Assembly (NCBI RefSeq): GCF_000383235.1
Contig: NZ_KB910929.1
Coordinates: 73,963 to 126,779 of the forward strand
Source: Bacillus sp. 123MFChir2
GTDB lineage: Bacteria > Bacillota > Bacilli > Bacillales > Bacillaceae_G
Reading direction: 5' to 3'
Length of the DNA stretch: 52,817 nt
Each line of letters starts with the position of its first letter. The first letter of the stretch is position 1. Below, piece by piece: positions 51,977-52,817 of the stretch. The translations under genes and the position numbers were made by a program. The notes below the pieces were generated by a model. It searched no databases. It worked only from the letters and a program-made list of their open reading frames with translations, and was not told the origin of the DNA.

Positions 51977-52817
51977 TTATACCAATTCCTTTACACGTAT
52001 GCGATCGTTCCCAATAATATTTTCATACGATTCCCTCTCAACAACAACATGAGATTTTCCATTTTTCACAAACACAACTGCTGGTCGACGTATGCGATTA
52101 TAATTATTTGCCATCGAATAGCCATATGCCCCTGTACAAGAGATAGCTAAGAGATCACATGAAACAACTTTCGGGAGAGCTATATCCCAAATGAGCATAT
52201 CCCCACTTTCACAACACTTCCCTGCAATGGAAACGACCTCTTCAGCAGATTCATTCGCTCGGTTTGCTAGTAATGCTTCGTAACGGGCTCCGTACAGTGC
52301 CGGTCGAAGATTATCTGTCATGCCACCATCAACTGATACATATTTCCGAATACCTGGAATATCTTTAATCGCTCCCACTGTATACAAAGTTGTTCCTGCA
52401 TCACCAACAATACTACGACCTGGCTCTACCCAAATTTCTGGAAGTGGATATTCACATGCTGTAAACTGCTCGCGTACCGCATCTGTTACTGCTTGCACAT
52501 ATTCACCAAGGGCAAGCGGTGTATCCCCTTCCGTATAACGAATTCCAAAACCACCGCCGACATTTAATACGGGAGCTACATAATCCATTTCTTTTCTCAC
52601 TAATTCTAGAAATTTGCGAAGCACTTCAATTGCACGAACAAATCCTGCCGTTTCAAAAATTTGCGATCCAATATGAGAATGAATTCCTAACACATTGTAA
52701 TTTGATTTTTCTAATGCACTTTTCATTGCTCGTAAGGCATGCCCTGTTGAAATACCAAAACCAAACTTAGAATCATCTTGACCCGTTGTAATATATTCAT
52801 GCGTATGCGCTTCTACT
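51977..52817 (-). CDS. lysA: Diaminopimelate decarboxylase LysA, 3' part (runs off window)
   Basis: About 280 codons of the C-terminal part are present; the start lies beyond the right edge. The PLP-enzyme motifs GIHSHIGSQIF, LNVGGGFGIRYTEGD, EPGRSIVGDAG, ISCTGAYGYSMANNYNRIRR and GKCCESGDML are all visible. GCCCESGD-type Cys comes from the second subunit of the dimer active site. The enzyme makes L-lysine from meso-DAP, the last step of lysine synthesis. An ATG at 52726 is internal and not the start. Confidence 0.95.
   Translation of the reverse strand, partial: VEAHTHEYITTGQDDSKFGFGISTGHALRAMKSALEKSNYNVLGIHSHIGSQIFETAGFVRAIEVLRKFLELVRKEMDYVAPVLNVGGGFGIRYTEGDTPLALGEYVQAVTDAVREQFTACEYPLPEIWVEPGRSIVGDAGTTLYTVGAIKDIPGIRKYVSVDGGMTDNLRPALYGARYEALLANRANESAEEVVSIAGKCCESGDMLIWDIALPKVVSCDLLAISCTGAYGYSMANNYNRIRRPAVVFVKNGKSHVVVERESYENIIGNDRIRVKELV

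Noticed and set aside
51830-52150. 106-codon plus-strand ORF
   Set aside because: It starts in a bcr1-like repeat and continues antisense to lysA.

Overview
The window looks like chromosomal DNA of the Bacillus cereus group (B. cereus/thuringiensis/anthracis relatives). The reasons are low GC content, Bacillus-type ribosome binding sites (AAGGAGG), a CotB-like spore coat protein, a liaIH/liaFSR locus, and many copies of a short bcr1-like dispersed repeat typical of this group. Gene names rest on motif reading of the translations; no database search was run.

Left part (1-13.5 kb): mprF (lysyl-phosphatidylglycerol synthase), an anchored protein of unknown function, deoD, an orphan sensor histidine kinase, a short tyrosine-recombinase-like protein and a small ribbon-helix-helix-like protein. 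Next comes a leftward iron-regulated locus. It has a 686-aa lipoprotein with a clear sigma-A promoter flanked by two Fur boxes, then a lipoprotein fusing a beta-propeller to a di-heme peroxidase-like domain. A DUF72 protein follows.

Middle (13.5-36.4 kb): tandem bcr1-like repeats, a CotB-like coat protein, a class A penicillin-binding protein, a DUF47/Pit phosphate transport pair and a TSUP exporter. Then come a Crp/Fnr regulator convergent with flavohemoglobin hmp (which has a TGTGA-N6-TCACT box at its promoter), a site-2-type membrane protease, a lipoprotein, a methyltransferase and a secreted 5'-nucleotidase. The envelope-stress locus liaI-liaH / liaF-liaS-liaR is split by a bcr1-like repeat. 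An NhaC-family transporter sits under a SAM-I riboswitch (probably methionine uptake), followed by a glutamate/dicarboxylate symporter.

Right part (36.4-52.8 kb): a secreted coiled-coil M23 peptidase, then an accessory islet of about 11 kb (38.1-49.2 kb) made of mobile-element debris around two large surface or secreted proteins. The debris includes an IS1182-like transposase split at an A_AAA_AAG slippery site, a NUDIX 5' fragment, ISL3, IS3 and IS231 remnants, a group II intron domain V/VI remnant and a 105-bp palindromic MITE-like element. The cargo is a PA14/fibronectin-III secreted protein and an LPXTG-anchored thermolysin-like protease. Core sequence resumes with a small membrane protein, an NSS-family transporter under a T-box leader (specifier read as Tyr UAU), a NUDIX hydrolase and the 3' part of lysA, which runs off the right edge.

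The recurring themes are cell-envelope defence and sensing (mprF, PBP, lia, M23, LPXTG protease), nutrient uptake under RNA or metal control (SAM-I, T-box, Fur), and repeated insertion and decay of small mobile elements. No tRNA, rRNA or CRISPR array was seen.
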